Position numbers and translations under genes: made by a program. The notes below the pieces were generated by a model, which saw only the letters and a list, made by a program, of their open reading frames with translations, made no database searches and was not told the origin of the DNA. 64,000 bases of DNA from Acanthochlamys bracteata. Taxonomy: Eukaryota > Streptophyta > Magnoliopsida > Pandanales > Velloziaceae. Positions 63,777 through 64,000 of this stretch are shown here, piece by piece. The number at the start of each line of letters is the position of its first letter. The stretch's first letter is position 1. The stretch is from contig CM034140.1 in the NCBI GenBank assembly GCA_019914995.1, positions 2,294,001 through 2,358,000 of the forward strand. Direction: 5' to 3'.

Positions 63777-64000
63777 CTGAACAGTGAAACTGTATGTTAT
63801 TAAGAAAAAAAGTAAAATTTCCGGTATCACAGAATAGTAATGTTAAACACTAAATTGGCATGATACAGATTTCAGCTTAACCTATTTCAGATAAAACAGA
63901 GACTCAGTTTATTAATGGAACAACATGCTGCACATCTCAAATGAGAACAACAAATCACAAGAAACCAAAGTAAAATGCACTTAGATGAATTTCACATAGA
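63777..64000 (-). other. DAPF: DAPF intron at the window edge
   Basis: Intron preceding the TGAGLIVP exon (acceptor GTTCAG). No upstream exon is found before the edge. Confidence 0.6.

Overview
The window is nuclear DNA from a flowering plant, most likely a eudicot. It has intron-containing genes with GT..AG borders, AT-rich intergenic DNA crowded with short inverted-repeat transposons, and plant-only families: a DYW-type PPR protein, ZAT-type QALGGH zinc fingers, histone H2A.W, RabE, a MYB48/59-type factor and plant DapF. I cannot name the species. I see no bacterial, viral or organellar block, no CRISPR array and no gene-cluster-like new system. The unusual content is broken or borderline genes, a tandem zinc-finger cluster, a domesticated transposase gene and layered MITE insertions.

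Layout, left to right. 0-2.5 kb: a leftover P-class PPR fragment (minus) head-to-head with an intronless DYW PPR reading frame (plus) that has no in-frame ATG at its 5' end. 4.0-5.2 kb: actin-depolymerizing factor (minus, 3 exons). 7.9-9.7 kb: a ribosomal protein S15a (uS8) gene (minus) with introns intact but an in-frame stop and a 9-bp deletion. 10.4-12.6 kb: an uncharacterised basic plant protein (minus, 3 coding exons). 14.1-14.2 kb: a cyclophilin pseudogene fragment. 15.3-16.5 kb: histone H2A.W (plus, 2 exons). 17.0 kb: a degenerate tRNA-Val(CAC). 19.9-20.5 kb: an acidic protein of unknown function (minus). 25.1-28.2 kb: a RabE (Rab8-type) GTPase (plus, 8 exons).

32-40.7 kb: three single-exon two-finger C2H2 repressor genes of ZAT type, all on the minus strand. 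44.1-47.7 kb: an ALP1-like, PIF/Harbinger-derived gene (minus, 2 exons, 2.5-kb intron) whose third catalytic acid appears to be lost. 49.4 kb: a LINE zinc-knuckle remnant. 56.5-57.5 kb: a MYB48/59-type R2R3 MYB (plus, 3 exons). 60.7-64 kb: the 3' six coding exons of chloroplast diaminopimelate epimerase (minus); its 5' part lies beyond the right edge.

The genes are not an operon or pathway. They are independent housekeeping genes (actin turnover, lysine synthesis, chromatin, vesicle traffic) and stress or regulatory genes, separated by gene-poor AT-rich DNA. Exon borders were deduced by hand from splice signals, reading phase and family conservation. In each spliced model the exon lengths sum to a multiple of three.
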